Part shown: piece after piece, positions 35,201 to 46,348 of the stretch
How the letters are laid out: the number at the start of each line of letters is the position of its first letter
Position numbering within the stretch: the first letter of the stretch is position 1
Assembly (NCBI GenBank): GCA_032718565.1
Contig: JAVGVS010000732.1
Location: 1-64,000, forward strand
Direction: 5' to 3'
Source of the DNA: Distichodus sexfasciatus
Taxonomy: Eukaryota > Chordata > Actinopteri > Characiformes > Distichodontidae
Length of the DNA stretch: 64,000 bases
The notes under the pieces: model-generated
Database searches by the model: none
What the model saw: only the letters and a program-made list of their open reading frames with translations
Told to the model about the DNA's origin: nothing
Position numbers and translations under genes: made by a program

Positions 35201-35560
35201 CACATCAACCCTGATTACCGAAAGTCAAAGCCCAAAACAATCAAAAGCCTTGTGATAAAGACAGCCAGAATCATGTCCCCCCAGGACTGCATCTTGTTGA
35301 GGAGAAAAGCTCAGACCTCCCGAAAAGCAGACCTCAACATCCGACCTGATAAAGGAAACCATCCAGCTGCATGGGAAAGATGAAGAATGGACCAAACCAG
35401 CAGAGTGACAGACATGACTTTTTGGAGCACCTCAGACTGTGAGAGTAGCCCAGATGAAGGCAGCATTCGATCTGCCAAAGAAAGACAAAGCGCTGGAGAG
35501 GAAACCGTCAGCAAAAGACCTGGAAGAAGACCTCAGGTGACTTTAGCGTTCATATTTTGC
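32300..35560. other. Unresolved purine-rich block between SSH1 and CORO1C
   Basis: Unlike the AT-rich DNA around it, this block is rich in A and G on the plus strand. It has many short overlapping plus-strand frames with polar Lys/Gln/Ser/Thr-rich translations (for example 32878-33153, 34314-34667, 34481-34741, 35180-35383) that switch frame every 100-200 bases. That pattern suggests a once-coding sequence broken by indels, or a long non-coding transcript. No family was recognised. Confidence 0.35.
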
Positions 35561-36177
35561 TGTAAATGTACTTGGAGGTGCTCAAGTTTTATAGTTAGTT
35601 GTTAGAGTGAATGTTACGCAGGACCCAGAGTACTTGAGCCTTCATTAAGAGCATCTCTGTAATATGTCTGGGTCCAAATCTAGGTTGAGGGTCAGTCCTA
35701 TTTGGTGTATATCACCTCTGGAGAGTATGTGCCCCAAACCAAGGTGTGAATGTTCTAAGGTCAAGTATGATGGAAAGTCTTCTGGAAATCAGCACCTCCA
35801 GGGGGCGGAATTGCCTCACCCTTGTCCTGAGCATCTCTGGGTTCCTACTACTAGTAAAGTTTGAGAGAAATGCTGGAAATGAATTCCTTGAGGATCATTA
35901 CTGCTTCATAACAGGAAAGTGGTGAGCTAGTGATTCTAGATCAGCAAAATTTTGTTGTCGGATTGGAGCTGATTTTGGAAAAACGTGGTACAGGTTCCAA
36001 ACTGGAAACTGGGGCCAGCATCGTCACAAGCGCTCAGGCTGCTGTGTGGGCCGCATCCGGGAATCTTTTTCCCTTCAGAAACTGCATTATAACACCATCT
36101 TGTGGAAAAGCATCAGAACCTACAATGTAAGAAGTTCTACAAAACGGCCCATATAGACACCCATTACATCAGTATTG

Positions 36178-36233
<56 letters not shown>

Positions 36234-36430
36234 TAGTTTCTACTTAATAAGTAAATATTTGTAGCTTGGTATGATATGTTTTTTAGGGTTGGGTTGACCG
36301 TAAGAACAACTTTGAGCTCTAAAAATGTTACAAACATAAGTTTCGTATTTGCGTGTTGCTTGTCTTTTTTGTTTACCTGTTTACAAGGTAAAAGGCGCGT
36401 TTAAATCTCGCGTTACCCGATTGACCGACT
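35561..36430. other. Intergenic DNA upstream of CORO1C
   Basis: No gene was recognised. Contains a (TTA)n microsatellite at 36180-36231. Confidence 0.5.
36180..36231. repeat. (TTA)n trinucleotide microsatellite
   Basis: About 17 near-perfect ATT/TTA units, roughly 300 bases upstream of the candidate CORO1C promoter. Confidence 0.95.
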
Positions 36431-36662
36431 CGACTGCCACTCAAATCGGCTGTTGCCCATATATGGGCGTGAGGGGCGGGGTTAAGGGAAAGAGGGCGGC
36501 GTCTTCCGTCGCGTCACCGACACAAGGGCTCTTGGTGAAGGCGAGTCAGCCGTGAGCGCGCTCAAACCATCCGGGGGCCATTAAAGGAGAAATAAAAACA
36601 CATAACTGCGCTTGTACATATTCCAAAATTACTGGGATTGTATTCCTCCGTTAGCTGAGAAG
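36430..36662 (+). promoter_or_regulatory. coro1c: Candidate CORO1C promoter and non-coding exon 1
   Basis: A CpG-rich stretch (gaggggcggggtt, then several CG-rich motifs) leads to a consensus donor GAGAAG|GTAAGT with GT at 36663-36664. This fits a housekeeping promoter with a short leader exon joined to the coding exon at 46347. Exon start and use are inferred. Confidence 0.5.
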
Positions 36663-39600
36663 GTAAGTGGGGCGCGATTATCTCGGTGCGCGTTTATTTC
36701 CATGGAATTCTCGATCGAACTTTGGGATCGTTTAAAAAAAAAAAAGAAAAGCCAGTTCCACAAGTTGGCCCAAGTAGCGCGTTGGTGAGAGGAAATCGGC
36801 GCTCAGATTTGCGCAAAACTATTTTTAATTGCGCTCTGAAAAGGGGGGGGCGCACGAAAGTAAGACTGAACTGGAGTGGAGTGGAGTGGAGTGGTAGTGG
36901 GGGCAACCTGCTAGTCCTCCTTATCCCTTTAACCAACAGCCTTTTTTCCTGTCATATACTTATCACCTTGGTGGAGTCGAAAAAGAGCCTACATTTTTTT
37001 AAGTAATGCGCATTTTTATGGCGTTGTTGATGTGCCCAAATCGGTTTTGTCGAAGCGGGCGGATACGAGGATTGATTTTTACTGTAAATGCTAAAAGTTC
37101 CCATTGTCTTCCATTCATTTGTAGCCACGTTAGCCTCCTCCTAGGGTGGAGCGCGCTTTGGGAGGAAGTTGTCCCGTCGTGTTGTCAGAGTTCTTATGGC
37201 TGCTGTTAAACACCATATATTCACAAATGACACATTTTATATGAAAAAGTCTTGGTTTTTAAGCTAAACCGGGCGTTTGAAATTCCAATTTGATTTCGCG
37301 GCAGCAGGAACGAATCTTCCAATCACAACTCGTAGGCCCCTGTTTAAAGATTAACTAAATAAGGTGGACTTCCCTGTTATGAAATGCATTTTAAACGGCA
37401 ATGATCACGATTTGGCTGTTATTTCATGTAGTTTGGCAAGTTTTTGCCGAAGTCTTGTCTTATGTAACTCTGCATGAAGGAACATGCTGGTATGGGCCGC
37501 GTCCCAAATCTCACCGTTTCACTCCATTATGTCATAGGTCACTGCACGCTTTAATTTTTGGATAAATAAAAGTTGTTCCCTCATAAAACAACACTAACGG
37601 CCGCTTTGTTGCCATATTTAAGTCAAAGGTTGTGACTTTTGCCAAATTGTAAGGTAAATGGTGAAAACGAGTTTGAAATGTGGACTGGGTCAGTTAAAGG
37701 GACACTGCATATTTAGATGCTGGAGTGGCTTATAAGTGGTTTGTCTGTAAAGAGTGAAAAGTGTTGCTGGATTTTATGAGCTTCCTTGTTTACGGCCTAA
37801 AATGTTTGGTTTCTCGGTGTTTATTTCCTCAGGTGGTTACTAAAAAGGGGGCCACTTGTTGGTTTTGGAGTGTGCGTTTCGCTATATGTGTGTGTGTGTG
37901 TGTGTTTGCGGACGACGGCGGAGGTTCCTGCAGTCTCCCACACGTCTGCCACCTTTTTCCTGTCGTCACCTCTCCTGCTCTCACATGACTTCCTCTCAGA
38001 CACTTGGGGGGAAACCCCTCAGTTTCAACCACGAAAGTTAAGAGACAGATTCGTGTGCAGACCGAACAGGCTGCCGAAGGGCCTGGAGCAAGGTGGGCTT
38101 TGGTGTAAAACAGATATTGGGGTACTGGGTGACGCTGCAACACGGTGGCACATTTGGCAGTACGTTGGCACTGGTCAACCGGCAAGAGCGGCGCATGATG
38201 CTGGGTAAAATTAGGAGCAGGGTGTGTGGAAGTTAATGCAAGGCTGGACAGGATGTAGTTTTTTGTGTTTCACTCTGTAAGGTCATACCTTTAATGCAAA
38301 TAACACATTTGTTTTAAAGATTTGTAATGCTGTCATTCTGCATCCCGTTTCCAAGCCGTGATGTCAGATTTGACATTCGGTCGCACAACAGCTTGTCAAC
38401 ATGTCACTTGATGCTTCCTGATGCAGAACCTGGCTGGTGTTGTCGATGGTCAACCGTTCCAAAATGGCTATTTTTGGCTCCTTTGTCATTGCACTGGTGC
38501 TGGTGCCAGTTCCCAATTTTGGACCGGTTTTATGTTTTTCCACAAAAAAATATACCACAAAATTCATAATGTCATCACTTCATAATGTCATCGACTTTTG
38601 CAGCACTCCTTAGTCTTTGGAAATGTCTGCTGGTTCTTGCTGATTCCCAATTAGAGCACCGGCCCTGGCATCAGGAATGGCACCAGTGCAGTGGAAAAGA
38701 GTTTTTTGTGGAACGGAGTTAAGGTGCTGTGCTGAGCAACATTTTTGGGAATTGCGAAAAGTGACACACGGCTCACTTCTCACTTTCAGGCTCAGAGTCT
38801 TTCTGTTACGCCTTTATTTGGGCCATTTGATTAGAAATTAATCCTATTTTGTCTGGCATGGCAATCAAGAACTGTAAATAGACATCTCGCTGCATGGCTT
38901 CATTCAAGTGCAAGGAGCAGATGTGGTCGTCAGTTCAGGTTTTTGTTTTGATTTGAGCATAGATTTAGACCTGGCTGACGAGTCATATGCTGGTTGCACG
39001 TTTAAACCATGCCTTAAGATGACGGTTGGGGTTATTTTTAATGACTGAGTCGATTTCCTGGCGGCGTTTTGCCTTGGCAAGTCCGATCCTGGCGGGCCAA
39101 GATTAGAAGCAGAGTAAGAGAACGCAGTATAAACACATGCGATCATGTCCTCAGTGAGGGACTTTGCTAGGAAGCCATTGCTGTGACAGAAATTGGAACT
39201 GCTGAAGAATGTGTATGCCTGGGTCACATTGGTTATTTTGTGCAGGGTTTGAACAGCTAAATTTGGGGTGAAATATAGTGTCCGAGTGTCCAGAGATAAG
39301 AACGCTCGTAGCAGCTACTCAGTCCTGCTGGAAAAGGACAAGGTTTGCTGCTGATCAAGTGTTACAGGAAAACATCTTAAAATTCTCAGGAACCCTTGAC
39401 CAGCAGCAAACCAATAGTTGAGCACCGTGAAGCAGATGAAAATCTGTGCTTGTCAAGGCTTCTGAAAAACGTTCTCAGGAAAGACATATCTCTCTATCGA
39501 CCAGATTAATGACTTCTTGTAAGTTGAAACACTGCCCACATTCTCCTTTTTGAGCCCACTAACAAACGTTTGAGTTTTCAATAAAACCACAAACTGACCT

Positions 39601-41256
39601 ACAGGACAGAGTGGTGGCAACAGTCCAGGAACAGCTACCAGGAAGTAAAGGCCATCTGTCGTAACACAAGACAGCGATTCAGTACGACTTCCTCCCTCAG
39701 GCCTAACTCAGAAGCCGAGATGTGGAAGATAAGGACGGTTACCCTATGCATTGCAGGAATTCCAGATGGTGAGATGAGGTCATGGTGACATGTGATCAGT
39801 CGATGCTGAGTAACACAAGAAATCCGAGCCAGTCCAATACTGATATTAAAATCTTGAATGTCTGATGTCATGCGTATCGTGATGTGGCCAGTTGTTTTTA
39901 CCAGCCCTTGTTGTGAACACGTTGGTGTTGATGCCACAGTGAGGGGGTACAAAGAGGAAGTTATAGTTGTAAAACAGGAGTTGAAAGTTCACTATGAGTT
40001 CACCCCATGTTCTTTACCACCTGGAGTCCTGTGTCGTCAGATCCTGAAGAGCAGAGCGGTGGTGGACTGCGGGGGGAAAAAAACATGGTAATTGGGATGC
40101 TGGAACATAACCATGTATGGTGTTAAAGCTGTCGTGAGTCGAAAGAAATTAGACCAGGCAGGCTGACTTTCAGCAAATGCATGTGAGAGCCCTTCTCCCT
40201 CTTCCCTCTCGCTCTTTCTCAGAATGAGTTATGTCAGAGCAGAACAATGCGTCTGGGTTTTTATAGCAACCCTGAATTAAAAAAAAACCCTAGCACGTGG
40301 TGACCATCGTTAGCTCCGGTGGACTGCAGGGTCTCTGGGCCAGTATCAGAGAGAAACCCTTCTGGTTTTGTCTTTGTGTATGTAATATCGCCACAATCCG
40401 CTTTGTTGCATGTTTATATCGTCCGTCTGTCGTCGGTTCATGCCATTTTGAGGCCAGTCTAGAACTCGAGAAGACGCCACTGACGACTCACAATGCTCCC
40501 TGTGTGCGTGGCTGATTTGGGGAACTGAAGAGACGACCACATGCTCTCGTGATGGCGGAGGCAGAATGGCTCTGTCTGAGACGAGGGTTTAAAAGAGAGC
40601 TGTGTAGGTTTGAAGGTTGGAGAAGCAGAAGGTGAGGCAGAGGTCTCTATTAAAGGAAGTGTTGGAGTTATTTTACAGGTCGCTGCTTTAGCTGCACATC
40701 TCTGTTCCCTTTCTACAGTGGTTATTCATGCCAGCGTGTCTATGGCATTGGTTATTTGAAAGTTCTAGATCTGCCTCATAAAATATGATGTTGGAGCATC
40801 AGCACATCATGTTAGCGCCCTGATTGTGCAGCCCGCTATTGTCTTATTAAACCCAGAAGAGCGTGATCCTCGGCAATCCGTGACCAAATCCACACTAAGC
40901 TGACAAAATCTGTCATGCGTCAAGCCGGGAGATGCAGCGAGGGCCTCATGAAAGACTGGAAATTCTTCTTGAACTAAATTACAAGGGCAGTAGAAAATAA
41001 TCCTACACATAATCAGGGAGTGAAGAAAACAACCTTCTGTGTTTTCCCTTTAAAGGGCAGTAAGAATGGGGCTGAGGGTCCAGATAAGTGTGAGAACCGC
41101 ACCGCTGACATTCTCACGTTCCCGCCTCTTTGACCTCCTTTTTGTGGCACGTGTCGGCCACACGCCTCTCCCGTAAAGTCATGTGATCCCCTTCCGTCGT
41201 GGGTCGGTCTTGCCAGGCGCCTCGTCTGGACGCCAGACTCGCCTGGGCAGTGCTGT

Positions 41257-41289
41257 CTCCTCCTCCTCCTCCTCCTCCTCCTCCTCCTC
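41257..41289. repeat. (TCC)n trinucleotide microsatellite
   Basis: About 11 TCC units. The poly-Ser, poly-Pro and poly-Arg frames here are by-products. Confidence 0.95.
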
Positions 41290-41604
41290 ACCGGCATTTC
41301 CCCCGAAGGCCTCAACATGGGCAGACTGCCAAACAGGCGCCGGAAAACAATGTTGCAGGAAATAATGTGTGGTCTCTGTGGTGACCAGGCTTCAGCAATT
41401 TGTACTGCAGGGTGTGATTCTGGAGGCCCAGTTTTGGTCAGTTGGAGCCCCTTGCTTTCTATCCTCTTGGTCTGGCATGAGTTCTGAATTTCTTGGTCTG
41501 GTAAAACTGAGTGGTTGTCATTGTGAACACACAACTGCACTGAAATGCAATCTCTGTCTTTGATGCATCTGGAATGGAGCAGCGGACAGGTGATGCGGGC
41601 AATG

Positions 41605-41701
41605 CTTCAGGAAGGTACCTTACTCGAAGATACTTCAGGAAGGTACCTTACTCGAAGATACTTCAGGAAGGTACCTTACTCGAAGATACTTCAGTGGTAC
41701 C
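41605..41701. repeat. 28-bp tandem repeat, three full copies
   Basis: CTTCAGGAAGGTACCTTACT opens each unit at 41605, 41633 and 41661, with a partial fourth from 41689. The three copies are identical. The wording (…ggtaccttactcgaagatac, then …tttgaaccaacgaccctcc) shows it is a tandem expansion within a member of the interspersed family at 45405-45655. Confidence 0.95.
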
Positions 41702-43019
41702 TTTTCTTGTCTGAAATTTGAACCAACGACCCTCCCTCCTTAACTTTTGACCCTAGCACGTCTGAGAGGGCAGAGGTGTAAAGAACCTCATCACTTGCTT
41801 GTGGACAAACTGATAGAATCCTGTGGGCATGGTTCAAAGGCAGCTGGACTTCTGAAATGCCTTAAAAAAGCCAAGTTGCTTTAAACTCTTGTTCTTCATG
41901 CTGGTTGTTTATGGCACAGTCTGTGAGGTTTCTTTTCTGGAAACCTGGCTTCTAGAAACAGGACGAGAGTGGCACTGCAGGAAACGGGGGAAGTGTGCAA
42001 GCCATTGCTAATTCAGAGATGAGCTCATGCCGGGCCTGCGGCCTGCAGAACAGCTTTGGCCTGAACTTCTCCAAACAGTCTCCGTCATGACCCTCGTCCT
42101 CATTCTGAAGGGTTGGACTAAATGCCTGTCGGAGGCGAGGTTCCCCCCCCCCCATTAGATGGTATAAGGCCCAGAAGCAGGGGAAGGACAGACTCTCAAA
42201 TATCTTTAGGCCAGCAACACTTTTCCTGTTTTCGCAAGGGGTTGGTCAAGTCTAGACCGAATTGCAAATCTGGGGAAATTGTTTGGACAAAAGCAAATTC
42301 GTCTAGCAGTTGTGTCTCATGTTTCCCTTCCTGACTTCCGTTTTCCTCCCGATGTCCTCGGAGAGACTTTTCCCTGCCGCTGTCTCTCCACACTTGCAGT
42401 TCTGCTGAGTGTCGTCACCGCAGCCCCCGGTTCAACTGGTTTTACACATTTCTGCTCCTGTTATACAAGCCGTGTCAGTGGGTCGTAGGTTACGTGATAA
42501 TCCGCATGAACAGCAGAAATGGAGATCTTAAAGTGCTTGACCTCTGTTCAAATCCCAAACTGGTTAATGCACCCCATGAGTAAGGCAGTGAAAAATGTCT
42601 GCTTTAAATGGACTTTTTTCTGACCTCAGAATGCGCCTCAATTAGGTTGGGGATGTTTCTATGGATAACCGAACGTCCTTGTCTTTGTGACAGATCTTTA
42701 AATGCTATGCTAGTGACTGGGCGGTCGCTGGTCATTAAGAGGAGGAGTTATAGTGAAGTCCTTACTTGTCTGAACATTAAATGTGTCCTTTTTGTCAGGG
42801 ATTGTAACGATAATCTTGGAGATTGTGTTGCAGCACCGCGTGGAATTTTGTCGTTCCGCTTTAGCCACACCTTATCATTTAGCGTCAACGTTCATCTGCA
42901 CGTAGCCCGTTTCAGGAAGCAGAAAAGTTACAAACGTGGTCACACACACACACACACACTCTTGAGGAGGTTCCTGAGGTGTAGAATCTGCTGAATGGAG
43001 TTTTCTTTTTCGTGAGTGT

Positions 43020-43159
43020 TTTGTACATAAAAGGTCGGCTCATGCCTGGGTGGGCGTGGCCTGTGGGGCGGAGCTGCCGGACGTTGCTAGGCGATGGGAG
43101 GAGTGTTGGTAAACAGCAGTGGGAATGTGGAGGGTTTTGGCTATAAACGATGGGCCGCG
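43020..43159 (+). promoter_or_regulatory. coro1c: Possible alternative promoter / first exon of CORO1C
   Basis: A GC-box-rich stretch (gggcgtggcc, ggggcggagc) and the X-box-like GTTGCTAGGCGATG precede an ATG at 43150 followed by GGCCGCG and a donor (GTGAGT) at 43160. Joined to 46347 the phase is exact, giving Met-Gly-Arg-Asp before MFKRVVRQ. CORO1C isoforms with extended N-termini are known in mammals. The TATA-like element at 43141 lies too close to this ATG, so the start site would have to be upstream. Confidence 0.3.
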
Positions 43160-43208
43160 GTGAGTCAGGCGCTCTGCTGACCTGAGCCCTGCAGTGGTGC
43201 TTTGCATG

Positions 43209-43230
43209 AGTGTGTGTGTGTGTGTGTGTG
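43209..43230. repeat. (GT)n microsatellite
   Basis: Eleven GT units in CORO1C intron 1. Confidence 0.9.
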
Positions 43231-43334
43231 GTGTCTGTTACACAACAAGGCGTGTTTGTGGAATGAACACACACAACAGTTTCTAACCTATTCCTCTTGT
43301 CCAGAAAATAGCTAATGCTACCTTACTGTACTTT

Positions 43335-43620
43335 AATGCTAATGTGCTTTGGTTTTCATTTGTATTCACGTTGCTTGCCCCTTTTACTTTTGTTCACTTT
43401 TACGCTATTTGCCCTGCGTGATTTTCTTTACATTTGACCTGCTTGCCCCTCACATCTTTGTTCACATTTGGATTACTTACGTCTCATGCTTTTGTTCAGT
43501 TTTGGACAAAAAGTTAAAGGGGCAAGTAGCCTGAAAGTGGATGAAAACCTAAGGGGCCCCCATTTTTATTCACCTTTTCAGCTACTTGCCCCATATCGAA
43601 ACCGAAGCTGTTAATTCTAT
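43335..43620. repeat. Degenerate ACTTGCCCCTTTTA minisatellite, block 1
   Basis: 'cttgcccc…ttttgttcacttttac' recurs about every 30-50 bases with heavy change. The same unit returns at 44100-44340. Confidence 0.7.
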
Positions 43621-44099
43621 TTGCAGATTACCCCTGGTTAGTCGTGGACGAAAACGAAATGTGACTCCTCCTTTAAGCCTGCCGTGCTGCTGTTATCTGA
43701 CTGCGGGCGATTGTAAGGAATGCGGCGGAGGTGCGTAGCGACACCTGCGCCACGTTGGCGTGAATCAGAACGCTGGAATGTTTCTCGAAGCTGCGTGGCT
43801 GTAGCGTAGCGCCGGCTAATCGGCCCGCGGTGGCTGGAGCAAGACCCAACAAGGCACCGCGTTCACACCCTCTTTCACAAACCCTGCTCCTCCTTTATTT
43901 TTCACTCTTTTTCCTGCCCCCGTGTTTGTTTTAGACTCTGGTTCCCTGGCAGGGTTCCAACTCGGGCTCTGCTCCTTCTTGTGGATTTTCGGCATTGTGG
44001 GGGTTTATTTTTGCACACTCATCACTGTGAATGAGAACTGTAACCGGGCCAGAAATGTTCAGGATTAGCCGTGTAACCTGACCCGGATTTCACAAGGAG

Positions 44100-44340
44100 G
44101 GCCTACTTGCCCCTTTAGATTTTGTCCACTTTTAGGCTTACTAGCCACCTTTTGGTTTTTGCCCACTTTGCCCCATTGGCTTATGCATTTTCTGCCACTT
44201 GCCAAGTTAACTTTTGCCCTCTTTTGGCTTACTTTGGCTTTCAAGCTACTTGCCCCATCGGCTTTAGTCTTTCCTCACGTTTTCTGCTGCTTGTCCTGTT
44301 GCCGTTTCATGTCTTCAGCTCCTTCCCTCATTGTTTATAG
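44100..44340. repeat. Degenerate ACTTGCCCCTTTTA minisatellite, block 2
   Basis: Same unit as 43335-43620 ('cctacttgcccctttagatt', 'ttgtccacttttaggctta'), now with 'cttgcccca' variants. The two blocks are separated by about 480 bases of unique sequence. Confidence 0.7.
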
Positions 44341-44425
44341 TAGAGGTTGACCGTTATTGTTTTTTAGGGCCGATATCGATACAGATTATTGCTAGTTAAC
44401 GGGGCTGATAATCGGTATTTGCCCC
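44339..44425. repeat. Interspersed repeat fragment (GCCGATATCGATA type)
   Basis: 'agggccgatatcgataca' followed by 'ctgataatcggtatttgccc' matches a fragment type seen repeatedly in fish genomes. The family was not determined. Confidence 0.4.
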
Positions 44426-45210
44426 TTTGAACCTAGGGTCCTCTGACTTTATTCACGTTTGTTCATGTGAAAAGCTCTGAGTCACTCTGAGAAAGTTTCA
44501 CTTCCCTTTAAGCTTCTTCAGTCTCTCCTTTGTGCCCTTGCTCTAGTCAAGTGGAAGCGAGACAGGGAACAAGTGCAGAATCAGGAAGATACACAGACCT
44601 CCTGACTCAGCCTGTGGTTTGGAGGACCTTTCTGTACAGTGGAGGTCAGACAGTAGCACCCTTGTAGCTGTGGAGCGTGACGGCACGCCACAGGGTCAGA
44701 ATGAGGGCCCCACGCTGCTGCTGTTTGTCTTTAATCAAGCGCTAATCCTGCCCCAGAAATCCTATTCCAAAAAGTGACTCCTTCTGGAGTTTCCCCTGAC
44801 GGTAGCAGCTGCAGGACATGGCTCCAGGAGGTGGGTGTGGTGGCCTGCTGGTGTGACTCGGCCAGAAAATGTGGACTTTGTCTTCTGATAACGCTTTCCC
44901 ATACGGTCACATGCCAAAGGATCTGCCGCTCCCGGTGGCCATGTGACACCACTCATTAGACACCACGACCAACAGTACCCGAAATCCAGCAGTGCAGAAC
45001 TAGACCCAGATAAATGTCCAGAATCCGGGTGGAATCCTACAGGTGCTGTTTAAAGCAGGGGTGGACAGTTCAAGTTCTGGAGTGCTGGTGTCTTGCACGT
45101 TTTCTCCTCTGCTACTGTTCAGAACACTCACATTTGGTCTCACTTCACCAGAAGTGTATCAACAGGTAGGATGGTGAACCTACAGGATACAATGGCCCCA
45201 TGCTCTAGAA

Positions 45211-45382
45211 CAGCGTTTCCCAATCCCGGTCCTCGCGCCCCACCGCTCTGCACAGATTCGACTTTTCCGACCAACAGCACAGCTGATGCTACTAATCAGC
45301 TAATTAGCAATGTACGACCAGCGCGCGACTAGGGAAAAAGTGCAGAGCGGTGGGGCGCGAGGACTGGGATTGGGAAACGCTG
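45211..45382. mobile_element. 172-bp MITE, hAT-like, with 8-bp target duplication
   Basis: Terminal inverted repeats of more than 40 bases start CAGCGTTTCCCAATCCCGGT and end with the complementary GGGAAACGCTG, with one mismatch visible (CCCGG/CTGGG). The element is flanked on both sides by CTCTAGAA (45203-45210 and 45383-45390), an exact 8-bp target-site duplication. CAGNG termini and 8-bp duplications are typical of hAT elements. There is no coding capacity, so it is non-autonomous. Confidence 0.9.
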
Positions 45383-45404
45383 CTCTAGAATCTGCTCTAC
45401 GATT

Positions 45405-45655
45405 CTAAGTGAGTGAGTGAGTATTTGTCATTGCGAACACAGCACACCACACAGTGCGCCACCACTAAATGTGACCTCTGCACTTAACCCATCCGTGTAG
45501 GAGCAGTGGGTAGGTAACAAGTGCCCGGGAAGCAGTGCTTGGGGACGGTACCTTGCTCATGAGTACCTCAGTGGTAACTTTACCGGCCCTGGGTTCGAAC
45601 CTGCGACCTTCTGAATCACGAACACCCTACCGTTACGCCACCAGCTGCCCCAGAC
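45405..45655. repeat. Teleost interspersed repeat
   Basis: Runs from 'gtgagtatttgtcattgcga' through 'ctgcacttaacccatccgtg', 'gtaccttgctcatgagtacc' and 'ctgggttcgaacctgcgacc' to 'gccaccagctgcccc', the order of a widespread fish element. It has a 'ggttcgaacc' motif as in a tRNA B-box, so a SINE origin is possible. A relative carries the 28-bp repeats at 41605. Confidence 0.6.
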
Positions 45656-46348
45656 CTTTAGGTCCTGGATCTTGTTCTTTACCACTGGACTTGGACGTGC
45701 ATTAGAGCTGAACACCGGGCCTGAGGGTTGCTGCTCCGACATGGATGTGTCACATGCAGAGGTTGCATTTGGTTTTGGTGTGTAATCACCCCCTCACTTA
45801 AAGCACCATCCTAGTTTAAACAGACTTTTTGACCTCAATGTTTCTGCTGATAACTTGAGCTGTTTGGCATCTTGCTGCCAGACGCTGCACGCATCCTGCG
45901 ATTGCCACATGCTTGTGTGTGTAAATTGCAAAGTAAGTGTCAACAGACTTACTCAAGCAGGCGGACGGGTCCCAGTCTCTCAGGTGTTTGTAGGTTAAAC
46001 TCCGTTTAACTTGTTCAACTTCTTTAGTGTAGGGTTGTAATGAACCTAATGAATGTCTTACTTTCACTTTCAAAAGCGTCGCGATTAGTGATACCGATTT
46101 TGTACACGGTACACCCTATTCCCGATCTTCTCAAGACCTTTCATTTGACTTTCTGTGGTTTGGGGCTGAGATTCCACTCCACCTTTTTGAGGTTTGTTGC
46201 AGAAGCAAAGCAACTGAAACTGCCTGCGGTGAGGTCCTTATGTCTGTTGTGCTACCTCGGGAACAACGCGCTTGTGCTGGGTTTTGCGCAAGCGCTGGAG
46301 AACCAAATTTGCCCTGACTCTCTGTCTGTCTGTCTTTCTGTTTCAGAT

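Larger units (their letters stand above)
36663..46346 (+). other. coro1c: CORO1C intron 1 (about 9.7 kb)
   Basis: Large repeat-laden intron between the inferred leader exon and the first coding exon. It contains the (TCC)n tract, the 28-bp repeat, the ACTTGCCCC minisatellites, a hAT-like MITE, interspersed repeats and a possible alternative first exon at about 43.15 kb. No independent gene was recognised. Confidence 0.5.

Noticed and set aside
41013..41540. 175-residue minus-strand frame with poly-Arg
   Set aside because: Driven by the (TCC)n microsatellite and has no other support.
45590..45655. tRNA-like 'ggttcgaacc' box suggesting a tRNA gene
   Set aside because: No A box or cloverleaf at proper spacing; the sequence belongs to an interspersed repeat.
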